From Glutamicibacter nicotianae (GTDB lineage Bacteria; Actinomycetota; Actinomycetes; Actinomycetales; Micrococcaceae), in the NCBI RefSeq assembly GCF_006539525.1, contig NZ_BJNE01000001.1, forward strand, positions 248,001 through 312,000: a stretch of DNA of 64,000 bases, given 5' to 3'. Position 1 is the stretch's first letter. Each line of letters begins with the position of its first letter. This document shows, one piece after another, positions 18,808 to 27,052 of the stretch. Under the pieces are notes generated by a model. The model worked only from the letters and a program-made list of their open reading frames with translations. It was not told where the DNA came from and made no database searches. Both the position numbers and the translations under genes were made by a program.

Positions 18808-19782
18808 TTATCCGTGCAGTTCCCGGTAGGCGGTGCGCGCATCCGGGTGCAACGGCAGGCCACCGGTGCTGATCAAGGTTTCAGTGGTCAGGAATTGTAT
18901 GCCGGCGCTGGAGTCCGGGACCAGCTGGTCAGCGTGGTCGACCAGGAGCTTGACGATGGCTCCGGCCAGGTCATCAGCCATATCCGCGCGCGCCATCAAC
19001 AAGTTGCCCACCCCGATTGTCTGGACGGACTTGACGCCGTGGTAGGTTCCCTCCGGGATGACAACCGCATCGTACAGGTCCGGGTACCGCTCACGCAGCT
19101 GCGGCAGGACCCCCGACACGTCGAGCAGTTCCAGATCCATGCTGGACGCGAGTTCGCTCAGTGGCATCACCGGCAGGCCGCCGAAAAGGAAGAGCGCGTC
19201 AATGCTTCCGCGGCTCAGCGCGTCCAGCCCTGCCGCGTACCCGTACTGCAGCTCCGTGGGCGCATTCGCGCTGTTCTTGAGCTTCGCCGCTTCAAGGATC
19301 CGCTGGCCGGTAACCCACGTACCGGATTCCGGGGCGCCGGTTCCGATGGTGCGTCCTGCCAGATCGTGCAGCGATTCAATGCCGGTTCCAGGACGGAGGA
19401 TGCAATGGAAGTAGTTCTGGTAGACGCGGCCCAGGGCCAGCGGCTGGGTCTGCGAGCCATGATCCTTCCGATACTGGTCCGCCGTATCGGCCAGCGCCAG
19501 AGCCAGCTCGGCCTCGTTGCCTGCGAGCATTGCCAGGTTCTGGGCGCTAGCTTGGGTGTTCAAGGCGCTGGACTGCTCGGCGACGCCGTTGGCCACCAGC
19601 GCCTTGGAGAGCAAGGAGGCAAATTGGAAGTACATTCCCCCATCTTCACCTGACGCGATATCCAGTCGGCCTGCACTGGCCCGCGAAGTGCAAGAACCCA
19701 AGGCCGGGATCGTGGCAGCCACCGGGAGCGCAAGCAGGTATTTGAGCAGATTCCGCCGCGATGGCAATGGCTCAGGACTCAT
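18808..19782 (-). CDS. TAXI-family TRAP-type solute-binding lipoprotein
   Basis: A 324-aa exported binding protein. The signal has twin arginines (SRRNLLK, residues 8-14) and a lipobox cysteine at residue 31 (LGSC), so Tat export is likely. The mature part shows the TAXI pattern: IASGEDGGMYFQFASLLS, then SLHDLAGRTIGTGAPESGTW. TAXI proteins normally feed a fused TRAP permease. None is present here; instead the gene overlaps the histidine kinase by 11 bases. It may serve as a ligand sensor for the two-component system. Confidence 0.85.
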   Translation of the reverse strand: MSPEPLPSRRNLLKYLLALPVAATIPALGSCTSRASAGRLDIASGEDGGMYFQFASLLSKALVANGVAEQSSALNTQASAQNLAMLAGNEAELALALADTADQYRKDHGSQTQPLALGRVYQNYFHCILRPGTGIESLHDLAGRTIGTGAPESGTWVTGQRILEAAKLKNSANAPTELQYGYAAGLDALSRGSIDALFLFGGLPVMPLSELASSMDLELLDVSGVLPQLRERYPDLYDAVVIPEGTYHGVKSVQTIGVGNLLMARADMADDLAGAIVKLLVDHADQLVPDSSAGIQFLTTETLISTGGLPLHPDARTAYRELHG

Positions 19783-21208
19783 CGTGGACCTCTGATTCCT
19801 TGGTGTGCCGGGGGAGGCTTATTGTGGCTTTCAGCCCTTGGCCCGGAGAAGATTCCAGCGTGAGTCCACCGGCATTGACGCGTGCCAGGCGATCGACGAT
19901 CGCCAGTCCCAACCCTGTTCCCGGGCGGTGCCGCACCTGTTCTGCACGCCAGAACCGATCTGCGGCGTTCTCCAGTTCAGCGGCGCTCATGCCGGGACCA
20001 TGGTCTTGGATTTGAATCTCTATTGTTCGCTGGTGGAGCTCTAGGCCCATCACGATGCTGCTGCCGGGTGCGTATTTGAAGGCGTTCTCAACCAGTTCTG
20101 CGAGCATCTGCTGCAAATCGAAGCCGTTGCACCACGCGATGGCTTCCGGTTCCGAGGTGGCACTGGCATCGAGCACCAGCTGGTTGCCTAGCAGCCGGGC
20201 AGCTTCGGATTGCCGTTCGACTTCTTCGGCAAGCATCTGCCCGACGTCGATTTGCTGGCCGCGCACAGCTGCGTCGGGCAGCGCGTCCCCGGCCCTTTGC
20301 TCGGTCAGCCGATGCTCGGCGCTGGCCAAGCGCATGACGCCATCCAGCAGGGTCTCGACCCGATCCAGTTCACTTTCCACGGCGTGCACTCCGGCGGGAT
20401 CCGCCTGCTCGCCCAGGCGCATCTTCAGCAGATCCACGCGAAGCCTCAAGGCTGCTACCGGGTTGCGCAGCTGATGGGATGTCTCGGCGATGAGCTGTTG
20501 CTGCTGCTCCAGGCTCTCGGCCATGGTTTGGGCCATGCGGCTCAGCGACCGGGACAGCTGGCGCAGCTCGGGAGGGCCTTGCTCTTCCAGATGCACCGGT
20601 GCCTGGTGCTGCGCAATGTCGTTGACCGCGTCGTTGAGCCGGTGCACCGGGCGAAGCACCCAAGAGGTGAGGCGGTCGGCCAGGAGCAGCAGTCCGGCAC
20701 CAAGGGAGATGACCATGAGCCAGAGCACGCTGGACTTTTCCAGCACCTTTGTGCGTGCAGTTTCCAGGTTCACTTGCATCGTGACCGAGCCGAGCACCTG
20801 GGCGGAATTGCCGAAAGGCTGCGAAAGCAATGCAGTGGCATCGGAGAAGGGATCGATGGGCGGAAGCTGGAGGAGCCCGAGGTTCAGTTCGGCATTGCGG
20901 ACGGCCTGCGCAACCTCGGGGTCCTGCGGGTCGATGCTCCCCGAGACCAATTGCCGCTGGCCGAGATTGATCAGCAGTCCCTCGCCATACAGATCGCTAT
21001 AGGTATCCATCTCCAGCTGAAGCAGCGACATGTCGCTGTTCAGGTCGGCATGGGTGGCAAGCTGGACAAAGCGGTTCAATGCCGAAATCCGGTTCAGCTG
21101 CAGGTCCGCGGTGGCATCGCGGCTCACGCTCTGCAGCAGCATCGCGCTGGCGATGGCGACGATCGCCAGCAGCAGAGTGCCCAGGATTCCCAGTACGCGC
21201 AGCCTCAC
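19772..21208 (-). CDS. Sensor histidine kinase
   Basis: A 478-aa membrane kinase with two membrane helices (about 4-24 and 163-182) enclosing a 135-aa extracellular sensor region. A HAMP linker follows, then the dimerisation/phosphoacceptor helix AETSHQLRNP (His about 245), then the ATPase domain with N-box ELVENAFKYA, DHGPGMS and GTGLGLAIV. It starts with a GTG overlapping the regulator stop (GTGA). With the regulator and the TAXI protein it forms a three-gene unit resembling TctDE-type carboxylate-sensing systems. Confidence 0.93.
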   Translation of the reverse strand: MRLRVLGILGTLLLAIVAIASAMLLQSVSRDATADLQLNRISALNRFVQLATHADLNSDMSLLQLEMDTYSDLYGEGLLINLGQRQLVSGSIDPQDPEVAQAVRNAELNLGLLQLPPIDPFSDATALLSQPFGNSAQVLGSVTMQVNLETARTKVLEKSSVLWLMVISLGAGLLLLADRLTSWVLRPVHRLNDAVNDIAQHQAPVHLEEQGPPELRQLSRSLSRMAQTMAESLEQQQQLIAETSHQLRNPVAALRLRVDLLKMRLGEQADPAGVHAVESELDRVETLLDGVMRLASAEHRLTEQRAGDALPDAAVRGQQIDVGQMLAEEVERQSEAARLLGNQLVLDASATSEPEAIAWCNGFDLQQMLAELVENAFKYAPGSSIVMGLELHQRTIEIQIQDHGPGMSAAELENAADRFWRAEQVRHRPGTGLGLAIVDRLARVNAGGLTLESSPGQGLKATISLPRHTKESEVHDES

Positions 21209-21873
21209 GGGTTTGGCGTTTCCAGCCGGTAGCCGACTCCGCGAACGTTCACGATCATCCCCGGCGCCGCGAGCTTGGAACGCAAGCCGGTGAGGTGGAC
21301 ATCCAAGGAACGCGAAACCGCAATGAATGCGTCGCCCCAGAGGCGGTCAAGGATCTGCTCCCGGGTGACTACCGATCCGGCGTGCTGGGCCAGCAACGCC
21401 AGCAAGTCGAATTCCTTGGCGGTCAAATGCAGCGCCCGCCCGTCGAGTACCGCTTCGTGCTTGCCGGTATCCACGCGCAGCCCGCCGGCGATGAGCACGC
21501 CGTCGTTGTCGTCGGCAAGCACCTTTGCCCGGCGCGCCACCGCGTCAATACGGGCAAGGAGAACTGCCAGGCCGATGGGCTTAACCAGGAAATCGTCTGC
21601 GCCCTGGCGCAGCCCCCGGACCACGCTGCGCTCGTCATTGCGAGCCGAGAGGATGACGACGGGAACGTCGCTGATTTGGCGCAGCTTGCGCAGGACCTCA
21701 AGTCCGTCCATGTCCGGCAGGCCCAGGTCCAGCAGGATCATTTGTGCGTTGCGATGCTTCAACAGCGCGTCGGCACCGCGGCTGACATGCTCTGCCAGGT
21801 GGCCGGCCGCGCTCACCGCATCAATCAGGGCGCGGGCGACGGCCTCGTCGTCTTCGACGATCAACAGCTGCAC
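21205..21873 (-). CDS. OmpR-family response regulator
   Basis: A 222-aa regulator with a receiver domain (acid pair D8-D9, phosphoacceptor D49 in LLDLGLPDMDG, K98 in LVKPI) and a C-terminal winged helix ending VRGVGYRLE. The GTG at 21871-21873 starts directly at VQLLIVEDDE and is preceded by CGAGGATGATGCC; the 21-residue longer form has no family counterpart. It is first in the regulator-kinase-TAXI unit and divergent from the Nramp-type gene. Confidence 0.93.
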   Translation of the reverse strand: MQLLIVEDDEAVARALIDAVSAAGHLAEHVSRGADALLKHRNAQMILLDLGLPDMDGLEVLRKLRQISDVPVVILSARNDERSVVRGLRQGADDFLVKPIGLAVLLARIDAVARRAKVLADDNDGVLIAGGLRVDTGKHEAVLDGRALHLTAKEFDLLALLAQHAGSVVTREQILDRLWGDAFIAVSRSLDVHLTGLRSKLAAPGMIVNVRGVGYRLETPNP

Positions 21874-22115
21874 GGCATCATCCTCGGTGATCAGATCCGG
21901 GCGCGAAGCCCGCAGGTAACTGGTCAATTCTAGCAATTCGAGTACGCAGTGTTTCTCACGTCACCCTCAAACTTAAGAAAGTGTTAGTAGTTGACTGCGA
22001 GTTTGCCAGTAAGAAAGATCACTACCAAGATTGAATACGATCTCACACCCCCGTGGTCCGCATCACCGTAGATGCGATGCCGCGGCGGCATCGCATTGCG
22101 GCAAAGGAAAATCAA

Positions 22116-23396
22116 ATGAGTGAAAACATCGAGGCGCAACGCGCCGATCTGGACGGTGGCGGCCCACCGCGCTGGAAGGTCATTGGCCCGGGCCTGGTCG
22201 TTGCGGCGACCGGCGTTGGCGCAGCCGACATGGTAGCCACCCTGGTAGCAGGCAGCCAGTATGGCTATGCCCTGCTGTGGGCAGTGATTGTCGGCGTGAT
22301 CCTGAAAATTGTTCTGGTTGAAGGCGCCGGCCGCTACACCCTGGCCACCGGAAAGACCATTTTCGAAGGCTGGAGCACCCTGGGCAAGTGGACCACCTGG
22401 TACTTCGGTCCCTACATCATCATCTGGGGCTTCGTCTACGGCGCTACCGCGATGAGCTCTGCCGCGTTGCCGCTGGCAGCCTTGATGCCGGCAGTGGACC
22501 TGAAGATCTGGGCAGTGCTCATGGGCCTGCTGGGCTTCGTGATGGTCTGGTTCGGCAAGTACAACTTCTTCGAGAAGATCACCGCCGTGCTGGTAGGCAT
22601 CATGTTCGTGACCGTGGTGGGCTTGGCTTTCATCGCTGTGCCGAACATTCCGGAGATGCTCAAGGGCCTGATCCCGATGATTCCACAGGGCGGCGTGGTC
22701 TACACCCTGGCTTTGGCCGGCGGCGTCGGCGGCACCATCACCTTGGCCGCCTACGGCTACTGGCTGCGCGAAAAGGGCTGGTACACCCCTAAGTGGATGC
22801 GCGTGATGCGCATCGACAACACCATGGCCTACGTCATGACCGGCATTTTCGTGCTCGCGATGCTGATCGTCGGCGCAGAAGTTGTTCGCGCCGCTGGCGT
22901 CACCATTTCCGGTGGCGACAAGGGACTGCTGGAACTGGGCGATGTGCTGAAGGCCGAGTACGGCGATGTTGTCGGCAACGGCTTCCTGGTAGGCTTCTGG
23001 GCCGCGTCCTTCTCGTCGATCATCGGCGTGTGGAACGGCGTTTCGCTGATGTTCGCTGACTTCTGGGGCCACATGCGCAAGAAGCCTGCAAACCACCCGG
23101 ACACCATGACCGGCGGCAAGTACTTCAAGTTCTACGTCCTGTGGCTGACCTTCCCGCCAATGGTGCTGTTCCTGCTGGACAAGCCGATCGCCCTGATCCT
23201 GGCCTACGGCGTCCTCGGCGCACTGTTCATGCCGTTCCTGGCAGTCACCCTCTTGGGCCTGCTCAACGGCAAGCGCATCCCGAAGGAATGGGCGAACCGC
23301 TGGCACACCAATACGGCGCTGGCGATTACCGCGGTGCTGTTCATCATCTTGGGCGTGCAGCAGCTGTTCAAGTCCCTGGCTCCGCTCTGGAGCTGA
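22116..23396 (+). CDS. Nramp-related transporter with altered metal-site motifs
   Basis: A 426-aa membrane protein with about 11 helices and the Nramp fold outline (IGPGLVVAATGVGAADMVATLVAGSQYG start). In true Nramp proteins helix 1 carries DPGN and helix 6 carries MPH, which bind the metal. Here the helix-1 position reads GVGAAD (33-38) and the helix-6 region reads GGVGGTITLAAYGYW, with no Met-Pro-His. The substrate may not be Mn or Fe. The ATG at 22116 is supported by AAAGGAAAATCAA; the longer frame is unnecessary. It is divergent from the response-regulator gene. Confidence 0.85.
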   Translation: MSENIEAQRADLDGGGPPRWKVIGPGLVVAATGVGAADMVATLVAGSQYGYALLWAVIVGVILKIVLVEGAGRYTLATGKTIFEGWSTLGKWTTWYFGPYIIIWGFVYGATAMSSAALPLAALMPAVDLKIWAVLMGLLGFVMVWFGKYNFFEKITAVLVGIMFVTVVGLAFIAVPNIPEMLKGLIPMIPQGGVVYTLALAGGVGGTITLAAYGYWLREKGWYTPKWMRVMRIDNTMAYVMTGIFVLAMLIVGAEVVRAAGVTISGGDKGLLELGDVLKAEYGDVVGNGFLVGFWAASFSSIIGVWNGVSLMFADFWGHMRKKPANHPDTMTGGKYFKFYVLWLTFPPMVLFLLDKPIALILAYGVLGALFMPFLAVTLLGLLNGKRIPKEWANRWHTNTALAITAVLFIILGVQQLFKSLAPLWS

Positions 23397-23413
23397 CAAG
23401 CTTCCGCTAAGTT

Positions 23414-23459
23414 GAAGGCCGTGGTGGCATGCAATGAATTGCATGCCACCACGGCCTTC
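23414..23459 (+). terminator. Perfect 21-bp hairpin after the Nramp-type gene
   Basis: An uninterrupted 21-bp inverted repeat with a four-base TGAA loop starts 18 bases after the stop codon. No T-run follows on either strand. It ends 17 bases before the next start codon, so it could also act in that gene's leader. Confidence 0.65.
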
Positions 23460-23476
23460 GCGTCTAGGCTGGAGCT

Positions 23477-24118
23477 ATGAGCATCAAGCGGATTGGAATC
23501 CTGGGCGCAGGACGAGCTGGCACGGCATTGGCCCGGGCAGCGGCAGCTGCCGGCATTGAGGTACGCATCGCGGGCTCGCGGCCCCCGCGGATGATGAAAT
23601 ACCACTTGGCGCAGTATGCATCCCGGGCCACCGGCGTGCTGGCCGAGGAGATCGCCGAGGATGTCGACTTGGTGGTGCTCATGGTGCCGCAGGAAGAACT
23701 CGGCGACATCGATGTCTCCTCCTTGGCTGGCACCCTGCTGGTGGATGCGACCAACCGCTGGGAAGATGAGCCGCTTCCCGATTGGCTGGAAGCCTCGCTG
23801 GATGCCGGTCTGTCCAGTTCCGAGGGCATCGCGGCCCGCTTCAAGAGCTCGCGCGTAGTCAAGGCACTGAATCACATCAGCCATTGGGATATGGATGCGG
23901 ATCGGGCAACTAAGCAATCTGCGCAGCGTGCCCTGGGCGTCGCCGCGGATAACGCGCAGGATGCCCAGATGGTTTCGGAACTCACCAAGGCATTGGGTTT
24001 CTCCCCGGTGCAGCTGCCCAGCTTGGCCGCCGGCCGGGTGCTGGAACCGCAGGGACCGGTCTTCAACCAGGTGCTGGATGCCGAGAGCCTGCGCCGGCTC
24101 AGCGGAACCCAAGGGTAG
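23477..24118 (+). CDS. F420-dependent NADP reductase-like oxidoreductase
   Basis: A 213-aa Rossmann protein. RIGILGAGRAGTALARAAAAAG at residues 4-25 is a dinucleotide site; AGSR at 32-35 suits NADP(H). DATNRWED and VVKALNHISHWDM match the NADPH:F420 oxidoreductase (NpdG/Fno) superfamily, which also has members using other substrates. No F420 biosynthesis gene is in the window, so use of F420 is only inferred. It follows the 21-bp hairpin and probably has its own promoter inside or after it. Confidence 0.75.
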   Translation: MSIKRIGILGAGRAGTALARAAAAAGIEVRIAGSRPPRMMKYHLAQYASRATGVLAEEIAEDVDLVVLMVPQEELGDIDVSSLAGTLLVDATNRWEDEPLPDWLEASLDAGLSSSEGIAARFKSSRVVKALNHISHWDMDADRATKQSAQRALGVAADNAQDAQMVSELTKALGFSPVQLPSLAAGRVLEPQGPVFNQVLDAESLRRLSGTQG

Positions 24119-24229
24119 CTGGGTTCAAGGCACGACGGTTCCATCCAGTGGGACTGCTTCGCAGTGGATCGGCAGTGGACAGCTAATCTTCTGGATACTT
24201 TTTAGCCTATTTCGATAGGATGCCCGCAC

Positions 24230-25840
24230 ATGTCCGAAAGCAGCTCGTTCAACATTTCAGCCAGCAGCATCAGCAATTGGGATTACGAGGCCGATGTGGT
24301 GGTTGCCGGCTACGGCATCGCCGGGGTGAGCGCCGCCATCGAGGCTGCACGCGCCGGAGCCGAGGTGCTAGTGATCGAACGTTCCGGAGGCTGGGGCGGC
24401 GCCGCCTCCATGGCCGGCGGCTTCGTCTATCTCGGCGGCGGCACTCCGCTGCAGCGGGCTCTGGGCTTCGAAGACACCGTCGAGAACATGAAGTCCTTCA
24501 TGAGGGCCGCCCTCGGCCCGGGGACCGACGATGCGAAGATCGATGCCTACTGCGAAGGCAGCGTGGATCATTACAACTGGCTGGTGGACGCGGGTGTGGT
24601 CTTCAAGGAATCGTTCTGGGGCCAGCCAGGCTGGGAACCTCCCCATGATGACGGGCTGATGTACTCCGGCGGCGAGAACGCAGCCCCGTTCAGCACCTCG
24701 ATTTCCCCGGCTCCGCGCGGGCACGTTCCGCAGATGTCCGGCAAGAATACCGGCGAGCAGGGCGGCGGCTACATGCTCATGAAACCGCTGGTCGAGACCG
24801 CGCAAGCCCTGGGCGCGCGCGCCGAATACGACCTGCGGGTGCAATCGTTGGTCGTCGAGTCCGATGGACGCGTGGTGGGCATCGGCGCCACGCGCTATGG
24901 CAAGGATCTCTACGTAAAGGCACGTCGTGGCGCGGTACTGGCCATGGGCAGCTTCGCTTTCAACGAAGAAATGGTCCGTGCCAATGCGCCGCGCATCCTG
25001 GGCCGCCCGGCGGCATCCATTGAGGCGCACGACGGGCGCGCCATCCAAATGGGCCAGTCGATTGGCGCAGCGACCGCCCACATGGACGCCACCGAGGTCG
25101 CATTCTTCTGCGATCCGCAGTTGCTGGTGCGCGGCATCCTGGTCAACGGCCGCGGCCAGCGCTACATTAATGAAGACACCTACCCGGGCCGGCACGGCCA
25201 GGCGACGTTGTTCCACCAGGAGAACCAGGCATTTCTGGTCATCGACGAGGCTGCATTCGAAGAAGGCTCGGCCAGCGAAACCTCCAGTCCGGAACTGCTG
25301 ATGCAGCCTACCTGGGTTGCCGACAACGCCGCCGAGCTGGAAGCCGAGATGGGACTGTCTGCAGGCAGCCTCCAGGCCACCATCGAGCAGTACAACCGCT
25401 TCGCGGCCGAGGGCACCGATCCCCTGCTGGGCAAGAACCCCAAGTGGGTCAAGCCACTGCGCGGTGCGCTGGCGGCAATCGACCTGCGTGGCCGCACCGG
25501 AGGATTCACCCTGGGCGGGCTGAAGACCGATGCCGACTCACGGGTACTGCATGTTTCGGGCGCACCGATCCCGGGCTTGTTCGCGGCGGGACGCTGCACT
25601 TCGGGGGTCTGCGCCGGCGGCTACGCCAGCGGTACCAGCCTGGGCGATGGAAGCTTCTTTGGCCGCCGCGCCGGAATCAGCGCGGCACAGCAAGCAAAGT
25701 CCCGGGTGGTATCGCGATGGCGCAGGGAGCCGCGGCTCATTGATTCCGTCCCCAGCGGGCCAAGATTTCTGGCAGATGTGAAAAATCCCCGGTTGACCGA
25801 AGTCAACCGGGGATTTACCTGTGCGCGAAAGGGGACTTGA
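24230..25840 (+). CDS. FAD-dependent oxidoreductase (KstD/fumarate-reductase type), aberrant C-terminus
   Basis: A flavoprotein of the FAD_binding_2 class. DVVVAGYGIAGVSAAIEAARAG (about 23-44) is the FAD dinucleotide fold. GGFTLGGLKTD and CTSGVCAGGYASGTSLGDGSFFGRRAG near residues 425-480 are typical of 3-ketosteroid dehydrogenase-like enzymes. Relatives normally stop soon after GRRAG. This frame continues about 45 more residues, through the tRNA terminator hairpin and into DNA complementary to tRNA-Leu. A one-base shift would give stops at 25743 or 25781, just before the hairpin, so a frameshift or lost stop is likely. Substrate not known. Confidence 0.8.
   Translation: MSESSSFNISASSISNWDYEADVVVAGYGIAGVSAAIEAARAGAEVLVIERSGGWGGAASMAGGFVYLGGGTPLQRALGFEDTVENMKSFMRAALGPGTDDAKIDAYCEGSVDHYNWLVDAGVVFKESFWGQPGWEPPHDDGLMYSGGENAAPFSTSISPAPRGHVPQMSGKNTGEQGGGYMLMKPLVETAQALGARAEYDLRVQSLVVESDGRVVGIGATRYGKDLYVKARRGAVLAMGSFAFNEEMVRANAPRILGRPAASIEAHDGRAIQMGQSIGAATAHMDATEVAFFCDPQLLVRGILVNGRGQRYINEDTYPGRHGQATLFHQENQAFLVIDEAAFEEGSASETSSPELLMQPTWVADNAAELEAEMGLSAGSLQATIEQYNRFAAEGTDPLLGKNPKWVKPLRGALAAIDLRGRTGGFTLGGLKTDADSRVLHVSGAPIPGLFAAGRCTSGVCAGGYASGTSLGDGSFFGRRAGISAAQQAKSRVVSRWRREPRLIDSVPSGPRFLADVKNPRLTEVNRGFTCARKGT
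25783..25816 (-). terminator. Rho-independent terminator of tRNA-Leu
   Basis: A perfect 15-bp inverted repeat. Read on the minus strand it has a TTCG tetraloop, and its stem runs out in a T-run (five T's at 25781-25785). It lies five bases downstream of the tRNA and inside the extended frame of the FAD oxidoreductase. Confidence 0.9.
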
Positions 25841-25906
25841 ACCCCTACCCTCTATTCGAGGACCAGCACCTCAAGCTGGCGCGTCTACCTATTCCGCCAC
25901 CCGCGC
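25822..25906 (-). tRNA. tRNA-Leu (anticodon GAG)
   Basis: An 85-base class II tRNA with a long variable arm. The 5' acceptor strand GCGCGGG pairs with the 3' strand (two G-U pairs at its base). The anticodon stem CCAGC/GCTGG encloses a 7-base loop with GAG. The T-arm GGGGTTCAAGTCCCC is perfect. The discriminator is A, and CCA is not encoded in full. It reads CUC/CUU codons. Confidence 0.97.
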
Positions 25907-26416
25907 AGGTTGTTCGTTGTTCGCGTTGTTATCGCTGGCAACGAAGTAAAACTCTACCACCGCTTTCGCGTGAATTCCAATCGGCCACCAACTGCCCCGA
26001 AGTCGTCGAAACGCCCGTAAATTCGCGGAATATTCGGCCTTGAGTAGGAGGTTTCAGCATTTTCACTGCAATTTCGTGTCAAGGGTCACAAGATTTTCGG
26101 CAGAATTGCAAGTTTTCGGCGACCGTGATGCCAGTTGCCAGCGATTCGAGCAATCAACTGTACTCGCGCAGGCGTGCGAATGACGCGGGTGCCCACTGTC
26201 CTTCGTTGATCAATTAGGCGAAGCGACGGCTCACTGTCCTCGTGGCTTCGATCAGCGCCTGATCTCCCTACGACATTCCGGAACGAAAATTGGTTGAAAA
26301 TGAACATCGCTCGCCACGTGGAATCGAATTGGCAGCATGCCAGCGCTCAGATAGTCCATAGCGATTCGTCGCGCTTTGAGAAGTAAGCTCAGATCATCGT
26401 TAATGCTTGTCAAGCA
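25907..26416. other. 510-base gap with no supported gene
   Basis: AT-richer than its surroundings. Short frames on the minus strand (26086-26307, 26252-26446) have poor composition and no ribosome site. It must hold the tRNA-Leu promoter at its left end, but I cannot assign clear -10/-35 boxes. Confidence 0.6.
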
Positions 26417-26938
26417 ATGAAGAAAGCACAGCGGGCCATGAACCATCCGGAATCAGCACCAGGACAAGGCAAGCGCCGCAGATTGCTTGACCGAACTTTT
26501 TACGTGGGCCTGATCCTCAAGGGCATCACGGGCGTTTCGGAACTCGTGGCCGGCACCATATTTCTCTTTGCCGGGTCATCTCAGATCATGGTGTTCGTAA
26601 GTGCAGTGACTCACCACGAACTTTCCGAAGATCCGCAGGATTTCATCGCCCGCTTTCTGGTCAGTTTGGCTGAACGCCTAGATGTTTCTGCAACACTCTT
26701 TGCAGCGGCTTACCTGCTATTCCATGGGATAGTAAAGGTGGTGCTGGTGTGGGCAGTGCTGAGAAACCAATTGTGGGCTTATCCGTGGCTCATTGGATTC
26801 CTGATTGCATTCATCGTGTACCAGATCTACGAGCTGTTTATCAGCTTCAGCTGGGGACTCATCGGGCTCACAGTTTTCGACGCATTCATCGTTGTACTGA
26901 CATGGCGCGAGTATCAACTTCATCGACGGACAGCTTGA
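26417..26938 (+). CDS. DUF2127-type membrane protein
   Basis: A 173-aa protein with about four membrane helices. The pattern resembles the DUF2127 family: LDRTFYVGLILKGITGVSELVAG, an amphipathic loop, FHGIVKVVLVWAVLRNQLWAYPW, and YQIYELFISFSWGL. Function unknown. Two ATG starts are possible, 26417 and 26438. Neither has a strong ribosome site, and the later one (166 aa) begins MNHPESAP. GC content and the AT-rich upstream flank differ a little from neighbours, so it may be a recent arrival. Confidence 0.75.
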   Translation: MKKAQRAMNHPESAPGQGKRRRLLDRTFYVGLILKGITGVSELVAGTIFLFAGSSQIMVFVSAVTHHELSEDPQDFIARFLVSLAERLDVSATLFAAAYLLFHGIVKVVLVWAVLRNQLWAYPWLIGFLIAFIVYQIYELFISFSWGLIGLTVFDAFIVVLTWREYQLHRRTA

Positions 26939-27052
26939 ACTCTCCAGCCGAGCTCCCCGCATTTTCAATGATGGCCGGCCAAGGAGATCCAGAAGAGCTG
27001 AAGCAACTTTGGATGAAGCCCTCGTTGGCCCGCTTTCCCGTAAAGTGCGTAC

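Noticed and set aside
26086-26307. 73-aa minus-strand frame in the gap after tRNA-Leu
   Set aside because: No ribosome site, Arg-rich random-like composition, no neighbour in the same operon.
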